From the NCBI RefSeq assembly GCF_017487345.1, contig NZ_CP062006.1, forward strand, positions 434,001 to 498,000: a stretch of DNA of 64,000 bases. Reading direction: 5' to 3'. The notes under the pieces were generated by a model. It made no database searches and was not told the DNA's origin. It worked only from the letters and a program-made list of their open reading frames with translations. Position numbers and translations under genes: made by a program. This DNA is from Brevundimonas pondensis (GTDB taxonomy: Bacteria; Pseudomonadota; Alphaproteobacteria; Caulobacterales; Caulobacteraceae). Below, in pieces: positions 63,739-64,000 of this stretch (positions are counted from its first letter, which is position 1; each line of letters opens with the position of its first letter).

Positions 63739-64000
63739 TCAGGGCTCGCTTCGTTCGGGCAGAGTCCGCGCGGCGCGGACCAGTTGCACGAACTCGGCGC
63801 GGTCGCCGTAGAGGTCTTCGCCGCGCGCGCCTTGGGCTTGGTCGAGGATGGCGTCCCAGCCGTAGTCGGCGCTCATCCACGGATCGCCGCGCAGTTTCTG
63901 GGCGAAGGCGGCGACGGCGATGGCCCAGCGCGTGGCCTCGGGCGGCTGGGCGCTGACACGGCCGTCGGCGGGACTGGCCAGGACCTGCTGGATCAGGTCT
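63739..64000 (-). CDS. C-terminal part of a VWA-type (YfbK-like, DUF3520) protein, cut by the window edge
   Basis: About 86 residues remain: LIQQVLASPADGRVSAQPP, RWAIAVAAFAQKLRGDPWM, and RGEDLYGDRAEFVQLVRAARTL. The pattern of a helical segment with FAQKLRG and a final GDRAEFVQLVRAA matches the DUF3520 tail of von Willebrand factor A proteins of the YfbK kind. The stop is at 63739; the gene continues beyond the right edge of the window. Confidence 0.6.
   Translation of the reverse strand, partial: DLIQQVLASPADGRVSAQPPEATRWAIAVAAFAQKLRGDPWMSADYGWDAILDQAQGARGEDLYGDRAEFVQLVRAARTLPERSEP

Overview
The window reads as chromosomal DNA of a high-GC alphaproteobacterium of the Caulobacteraceae, most likely Brevundimonas or a close relative. 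This is inferred from the ruvC-ruvA-ruvB / ybgC-tolQRAB-pal / cpoB / tilS / ftsH order, a PleC-type histidine kinase, an alphaproteobacterial-type SOS box at ruvC, a ccmI-ccmE-ccmF-ccmH cluster, and dispersed palindromic repeats. No rRNA, tRNA, CRISPR array, complete insertion sequence or complete prophage was recognised.

Layout. 0-4 kb: the end of a membrane-anchored Ala/Pro-rich protein, small hypotheticals, a frameshifted RNase T2 and a FrnE-type DsbA-family protein. 4-6 kb: an AT-richer island with a repeat, a decayed P-loop gene fragment and an orphan 548-residue coiled-coil protein. 6-18 kb: thiC under a TPP riboswitch, an acetyltransferase, an aspartate racemase, a leader ORF plus small membrane protein, a nucleoside hydrolase-ribokinase salvage pair, YebC, a TonB-like protein, MgtC, and a MarR-MFS pair. 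17.3-29.1 kb: ruvCAB, ybgC-tolQRAB-pal, a DUF3667-like gene, cpoB and tilS. 29.2-38.6 kb: ftsH, an accessory stretch (acyltransferase, membrane protein with HTH regulator, Rnk-like protein), folP, an ArsR/SRPBCC pair, a SugE-type exporter overlapping thiD, and a nucleotidyltransferase-like gene. 38.7-56 kb: a PepSY-like protein with a two-component system, a second AT-richer island with an Imm26-like protein, the cytochrome c maturation genes, degP, a second two-component system and glnE. 55.5-64 kb: an EF-hand protein, an ECF sigma cluster, a MarR/serine-hydrolase pair under a clear operator, a PleC-like kinase, a CBS protein and the end of a VWA-type protein.

Two facts govern how the annotation should be used. 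First, almost every gene between about 18.1 and 28.8 kb (ruvA, ruvB, tolQ, tolR, tolA, tolB, pal, the DUF3667-like gene, cpoB, tilS) is broken by one-base indels, mostly in G/C runs. The flanking genes are intact. I read this as a local sequence-quality problem and annotate those loci as frameshifted but probably functional genes. Second, at least three families of short palindromic repeats are scattered through the window. One copy lies inside tilS in a reading frame that stays open on both sides, and others supply the C-terminal residues of neighbouring proteins.

Regulatory signals that can be read directly include a TPP riboswitch, a GAAC-n7-GAAC SOS box overlapping the ruvC start codon, dyads next to three regulator genes (MarR at 17.2 kb, ArsR at 36.7 kb, MarR at 59.9 kb), other unassigned palindromes, and strong intrinsic terminators after pal, ftsH and degP.
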